DNA of 64,000 nucleotides. It comes from Patella vulgata. Taxonomy: Eukaryota; Mollusca; Gastropoda; Patellidae. The stretch is from assembly GCF_932274485.2 (NCBI RefSeq), contig NC_065882.2, positions 69,911,431 to 69,975,430 of the forward strand, in the 5' to 3' direction. Position 1 is the first letter of the stretch, and every line of letters begins with the position of its first letter. Position numbers and translations under genes: made by a program. This document shows, piece after piece, positions 54,601-62,621 of the stretch. Below the pieces are notes generated by a model, which saw only the letters and a program-made list of their open reading frames with translations, did no database searches and was not told the origin of the DNA.

Positions 54601-56821
54601 AATAGACTTCATCTCAAAACCATAGGTGGTGTTTATAAATTAAGCCTCTAAAGAGTTTAAAAGATTTTTTAAAGGGATTAAGGGCCGTAACTCTGGTAGT
54701 AATTATTCGAAATCGCTGAAATCATTTAGTTCATGCTGCTGTTCAGTATATAAAACTTGTAATATCGTGATTCTAGCTCTTTAAGTTACGTGAAATCGCT
54801 AAAAAGGAATAGGCTTCTTCATCTGCAGGCTATAAATATGTGTATACATTTAAAGTCAGTAGGATTTATCAAAGTCAGTGATCAAGGGCCATAAACTCTA
54901 GTTTATCCATCCTTTCTTATAGCAGACAATGTTTCTATGGCACCAACATAAAATATTGCATTGGAAATACAGAAGATGCATGAATAACTTAAAGTAGTGT
55001 TATAGATGAAATGATTTGTATTGGGTTGAGTATGGTTGAAACTTTTTCAGCACTACTAGATAATGAATATCTGCAATGGCTGGACTTCTTCTTGAATTCA
55101 ATTTGTATTTTGGGTTGAGCTTGATTGAAACTATTTTCAATACTAGATAATGAATATAAAGAATAGGCAACAGTTAAACTTCTCCTTTAACATTGCATTC
55201 AAAACAGAAAATCCAGTATTTTTCAGTCAGAGAACTGTACAAAGGCTTCCATCTTCTATCCATTCTTCTGATGATTTGTAGAATTAAACTTCATCAGACA
55301 TTTAAGAGTTTGTCTGTCTAGAATCCATAATGACATCACATCTCCACTTATTTCCAAACCAGATCATGTTAGCCTGAAATACGCCTTTGTCCATCTTCTC
55401 ATGTCCACATACACCACATGAAGTAATACAAATAGTAGACCTAGTTTGAATAATCTTACATAAGACAGCTGGTACAGGAAGGGCAATAATTATACATTAA
55501 TTTGTATGTAAATACGGCTTACCTTAATGTACGTCTGACAAGCGGAGAGTGGTAGACCAACTAAACTGATGCCATTAATAGAGATAATTTGATCTCCTAT
55601 ATTTAATTGACCACATCGTGCTGCAGGTCCTATAGGAGACATATTGGCAAGAACAACAGTAGGAACCATGGAACCCCAACCGGACTCTACAATAACTACT
55701 CCTAATAACTCATTTTTAGCTTTTGGCACTATCACCTGAAACAAATATATCATTATATTAAAAGTAATGAAACTGTTTCATTTTATTTCCCATTTCTACT
55801 GGGTATTTAACTTTATTGAATGCAAGGCAAGGATATTGAATTTTCTTTTCTGTTGTGTTATAATGTCATATTGCTTTCACTTGCATTTTATAATTAAATT
55901 TTACTATTTACTTACTAAAATTTTTGTATCGACGAAACGAAATGAGTAAATATTGTAATAAAATGCTAATATTGATTGACGCCATTAAATAAATTTATAA
56001 GAAAGGACTTATTTCCTACAAAATAATTAATATGTGAAATGCACATTTTATCCATTTTATACAAATTGATTTACAGTTCAAAGTTTTGTTTATCCAAGAC
56101 ATTAAAGTCACTGATCATCTTTTGTATATTCTGGACAGTATCATCTAACTTTTCACGGTTAAATCCACGCTAAAAAAAGGTACTCAAATAAATTATCTTA
56201 TATTTATTTAAGAAAACAAAAATCAAAATATTAATGGTAGATAATTTCTTGACTTGGATTCAGACAACTCAAAAAGAGGTCCATTAACAGATTTTACCCA
56301 ACACAAGCTTGTCCATATGAAAATATTCAATTCATATTTTTGTAAATATTGAATGGAATTAAGCCATTTTAGAAGTTAATATTCCTTTCTCCTAAAGATA
56401 TTTAACTAAGTGCTTTTCAAGGGATTTGAAATCTCACAAATGATGATAAGCAGCTTTAGTCTTTAGTTCATAAACATACTGTACATAAGCCTATAAGGTA
56501 ATAGCACAAAAACTGCTGAGGGTATGAAAGATGTCCTTAGAGTGATATAATTTAATATTAAAGAATCATTTGCAGTCGAGTGTAAAATTATATTTGTCTG
56601 CAATCGGCTTTTAATCAATATCTAATCAAAAAACTTACTTCTTTATGGTGATCTTTATTTGCAAATAAATTCAGTTCCTCCCCATAGATTTCTTGTTGAT
56701 TTAAAACATCCTGATAGTCCATTTCCTTCAACAAGCCAGGATCTTCAATACCATTAGCCTTCAGGAACTCCATATAGGCCACCTGGAAGGCCTGCCCAAT
56801 GGACTGGGCAATAAGTTGGGC
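36606..56821 (-). CDS. APBA: Mint/X11/lin-10 (APBA) adaptor, 3' five coding exons, partial
   Basis: Five - strand exons at 56639-56821, 55523-55735, 48253-48372, 38646-38786 and 36606-36677 are all in phase 0 with consensus splice sites. They encode 242 residues to the stop. They cover the end of the PTB domain ([20 protein letters not shown]), PDZ1 ([20 protein letters not shown] ... [20 protein letters not shown]), PDZ2 ([13 protein letters not shown] ... [19 protein letters not shown]) and the tail ([16 protein letters not shown] to DTPHYL). Mint proteins bind the NPTY tail of APP-family receptors through PTB, and bind channels and other partners through the PDZ pair; lin-10 sorts receptors in worm neurons and epithelia. 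The N-terminal region and most of the PTB domain are not found here and should lie beyond 64000. Introns are long (1-9.5 kb) and full of repeats. Confidence 0.95.
36927..37246 (-). mobile_element. M2 MITE in the last APBA intron
   Basis: TTAA flanks it at 36923-36926 and 37247-37250. It begins AGGGACAATAACACTCTTGC and ends AACAGTGGTATTGAGCCT, reverse to the copies at 11775 and 17987. Confidence 0.87.
37354..37743 (+). mobile_element. M1 MITE, full length
   Basis: Runs from TTAAAGATGCATTATACAAA to CTTACATAATGCATC with a terminal TTTAA. Both termini are well preserved, so it is a good reference copy. Confidence 0.88.
37955..38560 (-). repeat. SINE2 copy, split by a CRE-bearing MITE
   Basis: The 3' part of reverse SINE2 is at 37955-37996 (GAGAGAGAAATGAAGTTCAA, CGTCTACTCAAACC) and the 5' part at about 38434-38560 (GGACAGGCGACCCTACTTCT, TGTCATGTACAAGCGGGGAA, GACTCAATGACAGTCC, TTTGGCCACCC). 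The centre of the SINE is missing, so a deletion accompanied or preceded the insertion. Confidence 0.78.
38006..38431. mobile_element. MITE with ~9-bp target duplication, Mutator-like
   Basis: Terminal inverted repeats are CAATCTGATTAAAACACAGA and, as complement of the right end, CAATCTAATTAAGATATAGA, extending inward over TTTCGTTTCGTTTT. GGTTTGGAC flanks it at 37997-38005 and 38433-38441, with one extra G at the right border. It holds the palindrome TGACGTCA at 38320-38327. Two further copies lie at 41212 and 43409. The open frame at 37950-38267 is an accident of this sequence. Confidence 0.8.
38646..38786 (-). CDS. APBA: APBA exon, PDZ2 second part
   Basis: Encodes [40 protein letters not shown] and [26 protein letters not shown] is diagnostic of Mint PDZ2. 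The acceptor is ATATTTCAG and the donor GAG|GTAAG. Confidence 0.95.
38872..39025 (-). repeat. Two SINE1 3'-end fragments in tandem
   Basis: The first runs 38872-38935 (AATGAAATGAAATGGGGTTG, TGTTCTACTCCAACTGGGC). The second starts at about 38939 (GGAAATGAAATGGAATGGGG) and reaches ATACACAGTATGCTAAGAGG. Both are truncated 3' parts of the same family. Confidence 0.75.
39214..39615 (+). mobile_element. M1 MITE, full length
   Basis: Runs from TTAAAGATATATTATTCAAG to CTTACATAATGTATC with a terminal TTTAA, with the family interior (ACCATAATCAACTCTCGATG). Confidence 0.85.
39616..40016. other. APBA intron stretch, nothing recognised
   Basis: No repeat or exon identified. Confidence 0.4.
40017..40262. 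repeat. Tandem duplication, period 123 bp
   Basis: Two units at 40017 and 40140 share ACAATGTATAAATACG, TTGACAGAAAAAAATCA-like text, AATTCTATCTAATTAATTCA and ATAAACYCTATTCAT. The second unit differs mainly by a short internal gap and substitutions. Confidence 0.85.
40263..41205. other. APBA intron stretch, nothing recognised
   Basis: No feature assigned. Confidence 0.4.
41212..41510 (+). mobile_element. CRE-bearing MITE, right end missing
   Basis: Starts CCTGATTAAAACACGGATCC and shares TCAACGCTGATTTGTTAATC, GACCTTCCACTACAACC and TCTTCATGTAGTGGAGGCCA with the copies at 38006 and 43409. TGACGTCA is kept at 41416-41423. It fades near GGAAAGTAAAAC. Confidence 0.75.
41600..41940. repeat. Diverged direct repeat, about 234-bp spacing
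   Basis: Two blocks (about 41624-41710 and 41858-41940) share ACTATACAC.AAGTTTCAT, a central CTCTC..T.A.ATAGAA.C run, AAAGTTATC and TGTCCCAAAGCATC. It adjoins the satellite-like repeats that follow. Confidence 0.65.
41945..42500 (+). repeat. Diverged dimer of the 333-bp satellite
   Basis: Two old units share with the array at 62622-64000 the landmarks CAGGAAGTTACGGTCCGATA, ATCGAAAGGAACCAA, TTGTGACYYCTAGAKGGT, GTCCGATTTTCACA and AATCGGATA. Divergence from each other and from the array is much higher than within the array. Confidence 0.85.
42534..42690 (+). repeat. Dispersed repeat R, copy 3 (short)
   Basis: AAAATACAGATGTGACGTCA, GGTACAGGCAATGTGCCAAC, GTGCAGTATCAATATATTCC and ACCATTAAACCACACTTAAT. 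It has an internal deletion relative to copy 1. Confidence 0.75.
42691..43240. other. APBA intron stretch, nothing recognised
   Basis: No feature assigned. Confidence 0.4.
43246..43690 (+). repeat. Dispersed repeat R, copy 4, split by a MITE
   Basis: TTAAAATACAGATTTGACGT, AATGGTACGGGCAATGTGCC and ATTTCATTGAAATGCATATG lead to CTGTATTTCAT. The CRE-bearing MITE is inserted there and AGGACTTAATGC follows. Copies 1 and 2 have CTGTATTTGATG or CTGTATTTTAAG at the same place. Confidence 0.72.
43409..43653. mobile_element. MITE with 9-bp target duplication, Mutator-like
   Basis: GTATTTCAT flanks it exactly at 43400-43408 and 43654-43662. The left end CAATCTGGTTAAAACACAGA and the right-end complement CAATCTGATTAAAATACAGA form the inverted repeat. 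It holds TGACGTCA at 43511-43518. A 9-bp duplication with long inverted repeats fits Mutator-type transposons. Confidence 0.87.
43855..43893 (+). other. Possible LINE reverse-transcriptase motif fragment
   Basis: Thirteen codons read [13 protein letters not shown], close to the GVPQGSILGPLLF block of LINE reverse transcriptases. No flanking RT motifs were found, so this may be a relic or chance. Confidence 0.2.
43900..46030. other. APBA intron stretch, nothing recognised
   Basis: No exon or repeat family was identified on either strand. Confidence 0.4.
46040..46098 (-). repeat. SINE1 3'-end fragment
   Basis: CATGAAATGGGGTTTAACGT, CCTACTGCTGTGCTCTGACT and GGGCTAATGAAGATGG match the last 55 bases of SINE1 in reverse. 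Confidence 0.8.
46531..46799 (-). repeat. SINE2 copy, full length, with target duplication
   Basis: Reverse SINE2 from the GAGA tail through GAAATGAGGTTTTATGTCAA and GGAGGACCCAGAGAAAACCC to the head GGCCATGCACCCATCCGCCC. TATAGGATTAATA flanks it exactly at 46518-46530 and 46800-46812, defining both ends. The stretch ATTCCCCGG next to box B is deleted. Confidence 0.93.
46813..47780. other. APBA intron stretch, nothing recognised
   Basis: No repeat family or exon identified. Confidence 0.4.
47783..47968 (-). CDS. Unrecognised 61-codon open frame in an APBA intron
   Basis: Reads [40 protein letters not shown], then [21 protein letters not shown] and stop. A stop codon directly precedes the ATG, so the frame starts here or not at all. 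The composition is balanced and acidic, unlike the AT-driven chance frames around it, and no repeat overlaps it. A consensus donor (CAG|GTAGGT, exon end 47873) lies inside it in phase 0, and another donor-like GTAAGTAG follows at about 47752. It could be a small nested gene, an alternative APBA first exon, or chance. I do not recognise the product. Confidence 0.3.
   Translation of the reverse strand: MVDDYISIDHGLNEKIPEIESFEYDIKPMSIQVGTHWQAHIKTPQQLELREKYGDTMELES
48253..48372 (-). CDS. APBA: APBA exon, PDZ1-PDZ2 junction
   Basis: Encodes [20 protein letters not shown] then [41 protein letters not shown] is the short linker and the carboxylate-binding loop of PDZ2. The acceptor is ATATTTTCAG and the donor GTG|GTAAGT. 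Confidence 0.95.
48551..48920 (+). repeat. SINE1 copy, full length, with target duplication
   Basis: CTATTGGGGAAA flanks it exactly at 48539-48550 and 48921-48932. The head holds box-A-like TGGCTAAGTGGGT and box-B-like GTGTTCAATCCC; the 3' end is GGACGTTTAACCCC plus CATTTCATTT. At 370 bp it defines the full element length. Confidence 0.95.
48933..50042. other. APBA intron stretch, nothing recognised
   Basis: Overlapping open frames on both strands at 49319-49610 have no splice sites or recognisable product. Confidence 0.4.
50053..50381 (-). repeat. SINE1 copy, 5'-truncated, with target duplication
   Basis: Reverse SINE1 from GAAATGAAATGCGGTTTAAC to the body-head border AACCCGCGACCTCCAGACTA. 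TTTTCGGACT flanks it exactly at 50043-50052 and 50382-50391. The head is lost upstream of box B. Confidence 0.93.
50392..52945. other. APBA intron stretch, nothing recognised
   Basis: No repeat family was identified. The frames at 52002-52196 and 52377-52604 look fortuitous. Confidence 0.4.
52949..53033 (+). mobile_element. M1 MITE left-end fragment
   Basis: TTAAAGATGTATCACATAAG, GAGCTAAATCTGCCTATTGC, AGGTATTTATTTTGGCTTCA and AATGTTATATATTATCTAG match the first 85 bases of M1. The rest is absent. Confidence 0.78.
53447..53755 (+). repeat. SINE1 copy, diverged
   Basis: CTAGCCTGGAGGTCTCAGTT, TCGATTCCAGTGTTCTGCTG, GAGGGTGTGGCAAAGAAAAA and CATCTTCATTAGCCTGG, then ACATTAAACCCCATTTCATT. Many substitutions indicate an old insertion. 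Confidence 0.8.
53756..54500. other. APBA intron stretch, nothing recognised
   Basis: No feature assigned. Confidence 0.4.
54508..54900 (+). repeat. Diverged tandem repeat, period about 210 bp
   Basis: Two units share TTTAGTYCAYGCTRCTGTTC, AGT....ACATA.AACTTGT, AATATCRTGAWTYTAGCT, AAGTTACG and AGGGCCRTAA. The AGGGCCATAA box also occurs in the 333-bp satellite, so the two may be related in origin. Confidence 0.7.
55017..55180. repeat. Short diverged direct repeat
   Basis: TTGTATTGGGTTGAGTATGG at 55017 and TTGTATTTTGGGTTGAGCTT at about 55105, each followed by TTGAAACT and TACTAGATAATGAATAT. Confidence 0.7.
55523..55735 (-). CDS. APBA: APBA exon, PDZ1
   Basis: Encodes [60 protein letters not shown] and [11 protein letters not shown]. 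It holds nearly all of PDZ1, and the conserved [12 protein letters not shown] identifies the Mint family at once. The acceptor is TTTGTTTCAG and the donor AAG|GTAAGC. Confidence 0.97.
56071..56169 (-). CDS. Candidate alternative terminal exon of APBA
   Basis: On the - strand a strong acceptor (CCTTTTTTTAG) is followed by 32 open codons, [20 protein letters not shown] then [12 protein letters not shown], and TAA. It lies between the PTB-end exon and the PDZ1 exon, and a phase-0 join to the former is in frame. Used this way it would give a PTB-only Mint ending in an amphipathic helix. No such isoform is known to me; it could be a chance frame. Confidence 0.35.
   Translation of the reverse strand, partial: RGFNREKLDDTVQNIQKMISDFNVLDKQNFEL
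56639..56821 (-). CDS. APBA: APBA exon, end of PTB domain
   Basis: Encodes [40 protein letters not shown] and [33 protein letters not shown] is the C-terminal helix of the Mint PTB domain. The acceptor is CTATTCCAG and the donor GAA|GTAAGT. Confidence 0.96.
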
Positions 56822-56929
56822 CTGGAATAGATATGACCATGACATTGAAATTGCTATATATATGTCAATTACTTATATTTAGTTTGACTATTCATCGTTT
56901 TTGATGACAATGTGAATACCAGAGAAACT

Positions 56930-57185
56930 GAAATGGGGTAAATCACCTACTTAACACAAACCATGTCATTTCTGGATTAATATAATAAGGTACATCTTTA
57001 TTTTTTTTATTTGACTGCATGCAGGGATCTTTAGCAGTAGAAGGAAACCGGAGATTCCAGAGATCCCTGAGAAACCAGTCCTATACCTTGTCATGCACAA
57101 ACAAGTGAGTGAAACCAGAACACTTGTTCAATTAAAAATTCCATAATATAAATCCCACAGGAGAAGCCAATTCAGTCACCCCACC
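56930..57185 (-). repeat. SINE2 copy, diverged
   Basis: Reverse SINE2: TGAAATGGGGTAAATCACCT, ACCATGTCATTTCTGGATTA, CAGGGATCTTTAGCAGTAGA and AGGAAACCGGAGATTCCAGA. It then reaches a poorly kept head at CCCACCCCACA. Confidence 0.78.
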
Positions 57186-57254
57186 CCACATGTGACATTT
57201 CCTTTTGCTATGTTTCTTTTAGCAAAACACTCAGTCCAGACCATTGTTGGTTAA

Positions 57255-57713
57255 AGGGCCAAACTTGATTATATTTATGAGAATAAAACTGTTTAATTTT
57301 GTGTGAAAAGCTTAGGGCCAAGCAACTAACTCAATATATGTGATATGTTTTCAAACAACTTTAACCTGTCAGTCTTCATCTGGAAATGTATTATACGGGG
57401 TCTGGATAAAACCAGATCTTTATCTTATAACAATCACATGCAGGTGATATTTACCATTCATTATTAAGTACAATATATGCATTACGCATTGTTTTGACCT
57501 CTAAAGGAATGGTAATAGATTATCAGGTCACCCAACTAAAAAATTGACCCGAAATATTAAAAGTGTTACGTGTTCAGATAAGCAGTTTTGACGTTCAAGC
57601 CCAAAAGAAATTTTCAGACAAGGTAAATACACCATTCCTCTATATTTTGGCGCCTAAATTTCATACATACATGGACTTTTATTTCTGAGACTGTTAAAAT
57701 TGGGATGGTCCCT
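57255..57713 (+). mobile_element. M3 MITE (TTAA-type)
   Basis: TTAA flanks it at 57251-57254 and 57714-57717. It begins AGGGCCAAACTTGATTATAT and ends TTGGGATGGTCCCT. It shares the interior AGTCTTCATCTGGAAATG and TAGATTATCAGG with the copy at 15688. Confidence 0.88.
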
Positions 57714-57717
57714 TTAA

Positions 57718-58300
57718 GCAAATTTTATATTTTGTTTGGGAATCCAAAAAGATTGGGTTTTTTCAATGAAATCAATGATTAACTTTGACATTTATATATA
57801 CCCCACGCAGATTATTTTAATTCCACCATCTCTGAAACTATGTTTATGAAGACTATAATTTAAATATCTATAAACACAAAACATCAAGTAATTCATTTAA
57901 CTTTCTCTTTAAGATTATATGATTTCTTTATTCAATCTATATCTTGTACACAGTGTATATCTGCCATTATGGCAAGTTAATTAAATGAAAACTATTCATT
58001 ATTTTTGACATTTAATACTGTAAATATGTATATTGATCATTTTGTTATTTGTTCTAAGTTAAAAGAGCTCTGTAAACAGATATTTGTAACTTTATGATGT
58101 ATTTTTAAAAAACATGAACTAACTAATAATATAATTTTTCCCATTGTTTCTGTTCATATTTATAGTCCTCCATTAACCTGACATTTTATTTGATTCTTGA
58201 TCTGCAGTCACAAGCCATGTTAGCATTTAATACAGACATGGTGGGCATAATATGGTCTTTTCGACAATCAATATCTAAGCTATCCATGTTGATTATGGGC
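57718..58300. other. Upstream APBA stretch
   Basis: Mostly unassigned. CCATGTTGATTATGGGCTTGTC just before 58303, together with ATGTCTAAATAATTTATATT after 58752, resembles an M1 interior, so the SINE1 between them may have inserted into an old M1. Confidence 0.35.
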
Positions 58301-58302
58301 TT

Positions 58303-58752
58303 GTCTCCGACTGGGCTAATAAAGACGGGCATACGCCATACAGTGCCGCATGATGAAAATTTTGCCCAGAGAGTGACACTACGGCATACTCTTAAGATTG
58401 ATTTCCAACTGCCAAGGGATCTTTTACGTGCATTCCAATGTGTATGTGGGACTTCAGGTTTTTCATCCCATCTGAACGACTAGACAGTTGTCCTAGTCAG
58501 GCCCTCCGTCCTGCACTACTGACAAGCGGAAACTATCTTGATGAACTTTCTCAGTCAAAACCGGGAGCGAACCCATGCCCTCCTGGCTAGCGAACCAGCG
58601 TCTAACCCACTTAGCCACCGTGGCACCTCTGTCCTGCACCACTGACAAGTGGAAACCATCTTGATGAACTTTCTCAGCCAACACCGGGAGCGAACCCACG
58701 ACCTCCTGGCTAGCGAACCAGCGTCTAACCCACTTCGTCACCGTGGCACCTC
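58303..58752 (-). repeat. SINE1 copy with duplicated tRNA-like head
   Basis: Reverse SINE1 body at 58303-58507, then two tandem head units with a period of 123 bp (shared marker GTCCTGCAC at 58508 and 58631). Each carries TGGCTAGCGAACCAGCGTCT and GTGGCACCTC. The element thus has two box-A/box-B heads in series before one body. Confidence 0.88.
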
Positions 58753-58828
58753 ATGTCTAAATAATTTATATTACATTTGAAGCCACAAAATAATATGCTG
58801 GTAATATTTGTGGTTTTTAGCAAAGTTT

Positions 58829-59135
58829 GAGCCACTGTGGCTAAGAGTGTATGGTGCTGGGTTTGATTCCTAGTGTTGGCCAAGGAAGTCCCTAAGGATT
58901 TTCCAACCAGATTTCCATCTATCAGAGATACAGCGCAATGGGAATCTAGTCGTTCGGATGGTACGAAACAAAATGCAGAAGAAACCTTTGACATTAGGAA
59001 TTCAATTAACATACTTGTAAAGACTGCTGTTCAAGCCAAATTGCCCTTACAACACAAAACATGGTGTATGTCCGTCTACATTAATTGTGTTGGTGCAGAA
59101 AAGCCGAACATTAAAAAACATTTCATTCTATTAAG
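58829..59135 (+). repeat. SINE1 copy, diverged
   Basis: GAGCCACTGTGGCTAAGAGT (box A), GGTTTGATTCCTAGTGTTGG (box B), AAGGATTTTCCAACCAGATT, AATTGTGTTGGTGCAGAAAA and a CATTTCATTCTATT tail. Part of the head is missing. Confidence 0.82.
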
Positions 59136-59841
59136 TGGTTTGTCTACTACTGAGGTTTCATTGACCTAAAAGAATTTTCAACTCAGTAAAAGGATCAGCA
59201 ATTAAATGAAAGTCTAATCTGGTTTGATCTGTGATTGTCAATCCATGTTTAATCATGTCTGTCACTCTGTCTCGACATTCAATTATTGCTTTTGGGACTT
59301 CCCTCTTTTGAATTTGATCAACTTATCATTTATTTAAATTCCATCTACAAGACACGGAAATTGAATCTCTATCAAGGGAATACTTTGAAATGTTAGAAAC
59401 TTATCGCAATATTCTAAATTGATAACAATCTTCTATAAAGACTTAACACATGTAAACTAAACTATATTTGAAAGAAAGGTGCCAGGCTATGAAACCAAAT
59501 CGGTTCTAGAATAGTAATTGAATTATGACAGGACAGTGATCAAACCACACATGAAATAATAATCGGAAATCATTACAATCATTTTTTCTTACACTGACAA
59601 CCAACATATATGAATTTAATGCAAACTTTAGACTCTAAAGCATCTGCAAGATTTTTCAAAGTGATCATTGAAAATACATGTAACTCTAAAAGTCACTGAT
59701 TGGTGATTACTTGTTCATCTTTTGTGGCTTTACACCCACTGATTGAAGGTCGGATTATACAATGTATTCAGAATACAGATTACTCAAAGCTTTTTTTCCT
59801 GAAGTAATAAGGAAATAATTCAGGACATGAAAATGATGTCG
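59136..59841. other. Upstream APBA stretch, nothing recognised
   Basis: No PTB-domain exon or repeat was found on either strand. Confidence 0.4.
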
Positions 59842-59849
59842 GATTTTAT

Positions 59850-60876
59850 TAAGGCTGTGCAAAAATATCGATATAATCGATAATCGGTAGAAGTTATTTA
59901 GCGATACGATAATCGATATTGAAATTCAAATATCGATTATCGGTATATTTACCTTCTGACGGCAAGTTACGGTCACTTTCACATGACTGAACTTGCCGTA
60001 GACTGGCATGCAGACGAATGAACGAATACACAACAACTATTTTCCCCCTCTGCTTACAAACTGGCACATTTTAAATATATATTATTGTAAAAAAAATAAA
60101 CTTTAAGATTAAATACATTATTTTAATATTTTCGTTGTTTTTGTTGTTATTACTAGTTGAAACTAAAATAGGTCACGCACTTTGTGAAAAATGATGATCG
60201 CACATGATATAGTAAAATTAGAATTATCTCCCTTCTTTGCTCTTGATTGATTTGTAGAGAAATTGTCTGCTTTCACGATAAAACTAATTGTATTATTAAT
60301 GATCAACTCAGCTTTTATTACTAAATCATGTCAGATACAGCCCATATAAAACACGTTTTTGACTTCCTGGGAAAATATCTATATCTCTCGTAATTTCTTG
60401 GAAGAATTCTACTTCGGTTTTCGTCAAAATTAACCAATCATAAAAATTCTATTTTGAAAGCCGGTAATTTTTTTTTTATTGTCCAATCAATAGACGCCTT
60501 CTATTATATTTTATTCTATTATTAGTAACACTGTGTGATCGCCAGTAACTTGCAAAGAGAAACCATGTATTGTCTTTGTATTTATCGGAGATATTGGAAT
60601 AAAAAAAAGGTTCAAATGAATCAAGAACAAAACTTAGAATAATACTCAAGTTAATCCTACATTTAGCAACTAATTATTTTACATTAATTGATTTTTTTAC
60701 GTACATCGGCACATTATTAGACTAGGATAATAACACTACTGTAACTCGATCAACACAAATAACAGGTTGGTAAAGTTCGGTTTTTCCGGAAGAATGATAA
60801 TCGATTATTATCAATAATCGCTGACAAATTCTTGCCGATAATCGATATTGAAATTTCATATCGATTCCCAGCCTTA
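59850..60876. mobile_element. hAT-like element, 1027 bp, with 8-bp target duplication
   Basis: GATTTTAT flanks it exactly at 59842-59849 and 60877-60884. Outer ends are TAAGGCTGTGC and, as complement of the right end, TAAGGCTGGG. Inside both ends are runs of ATCGAT and ATCGATTATCGG in inverted arrangement (59868-59943 and 60797-60867). No transposase frame was found, so it is non-autonomous. Confidence 0.9.
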
Positions 60877-60884
60877 GATTTTAT

Positions 60885-61240
60885 AGCATGTCGTAGCATT
60901 CAGATGTCCACTGTAACTCTAAAAGTCATTATTGGATATCCTTGAAAATAAATAGGCTTCTTTGTCTTTTAATAAATATTAACTGGATGACCTGGCGCCT
61001 GGTACGTTCGGGCATTTTTATGCGCGAACTCTTAGGTTTTTTTTTACTGGCATGCGCACAGGTACTATTTCTTTTTCTTTTAACAAGTACCCAAATCGGG
61101 GATTTCGTGCGGAGGTAGTTCGGAGGTAAACAATCTGTGAAGTACAACACTTGCCACTGTACCTGTGTATCGCTAATTATAAACCGAATGTGTGAAGACA
61201 GTTCATACATATCACTCAAAAATTTTTCAGTACAAACTCA
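60885..61240. other. Stretch between hAT element and CpG-richer patch
   Basis: An unspliced 96-codon frame on the - strand (60929-61219) has no recognisable domain. CG density begins to rise here. Confidence 0.35.
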
Positions 61241-62330
61241 GTTGATTCACGCTCGATTTGCTACTAAACAAACCCATCGGTTTATTTTCTCAACAGTGTG
61301 ACCCGAAGTGACCGCGGATTTATTGACCTTGTATGAACTTATCCATAGCTATATCCTTACACCGAGAGAAATTATCTAGTCTCGGTGAAAAGAACCATGG
61401 TCATCTGGTAGAAAATTACTTTTGTATTTTTTTTTGGAACGGAAAACAGTGTTTTTAGAAGCAAACTAACCTGCCGCACATGAGGAAGTCATTATACTAA
61501 TAATAAAAGGCGAGACCTCTTTTTGCGGCGCAGGCTTATCACTGAGTAGTAAACCGTCCACAAACAATAATATAGGAAGCCTAGTGACGAGATTACTCGC
61601 TTTCAGTTTACTCTGTTTTTGCGATAACCAATTATGTGAGAAATACCATACTGACATTAAAGTTGTACGCCAACTAAATGCGTTTGTTAGATACTGACAG
61701 AGCAGCCCCGAGTCGAACAATCGCCGCCCGAGCTGTCTTCGTCAGCTAGTTTCACAATATCGTGCAATAGGTGTATTAATGTGATTTTTAGGTTTAACCC
61801 CGCAAACAATGCCAAAATAGTGTTTTCACTGCTTACAGAAAACTGAAATTTAAAAAAAAAATTTTTTATGAGGGTGACCCTCCCACACACTCCCTATCGA
61901 GCTGCCGCTCGGTCTGCGCAGCCTCATGCCTGGCACATACTGTCAACATTGTATATTTTTCCGTTTCCGCCCTTCCCCCCCACAATATATATTTCACGGC
62001 TACGTTGCGACGGTACCAGCATACCCAGTTGTTGACACCAATTACATCACTCCTGTCTAACAAATCATAAAGCTGTGGTGTTACGGTGGCGGCATAGTAT
62101 TTCACCCTAACACCACAGCCACTCTAACCATTCATAATACATCTTACTATCCCTTTACAGCACTTCACTCCCTACACATTTCCCCTCGTCCTACTTTCCC
62201 AAACGTCAACAACACATCTCATACATCCAGTTCGCTGATTAACCCTTGTACCACGTCTACTGGATGATAACAGTAGCCTCCAGAGCAACCACGGTGATGA
62301 AGGGCAACAAATAAAAAGTAGTTCGTAATT
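61240..62330. promoter_or_regulatory. CpG-richer patch, possible promoter
   Basis: CG dinucleotides and G+C rise well above the surroundings (for example around 61305, 61700-61740, 61895-61925, 62000-62010, 62080-62092). Overlapping - strand frames at 61466-61720, 61687-61890 and 61866-62105 are a by-product of the composition. A short frame ending in a donor-like CAG|GTTAGT (about 61470) is out of phase with the next APBA exon. An internal promoter for APBA on the - strand, or for a gene reading the other way, are both possible. Confidence 0.3.
62072..62119. repeat. 12-bp perfect inverted repeat
   Basis: GCTGTGGTGTTA (62072-62083) and TAACACCACAGC (62108-62119) with a 24-base loop that itself contains GGTG and CACC in pairing position. 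Confidence 0.85.
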
Positions 62331-62621
62331 GATGAAATTCAATACATGTATCTAAAAAAGGTTATGTAAAAATGGGATATGAATAAATTAATTATGACTA
62401 TAAAATGTAAAGAGGTTTTGATTTGTTAAACCATTATTGGCCAGATGTGCGATATCAAAGAAAATACATTTTGTACACGTCATTGTTCACATCATTCTGC
62501 ACACAGAGAACTCTCCGTGAATGGCGGCCATAATCAACCAGCGGCTGCCAGGCAGGATACGCCCACATTTTCGAGAGATGGATAGAGAACAAGCTAAGAA
62601 GAAAGTGATTGTTCCTACAAT

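Noticed and set aside
61466-61720. 84-codon - strand frame ending near a donor-like site, as an APBA first exon
   Set aside because: The donor phase does not match the next known APBA exon, and the peptide has no recognisable feature.
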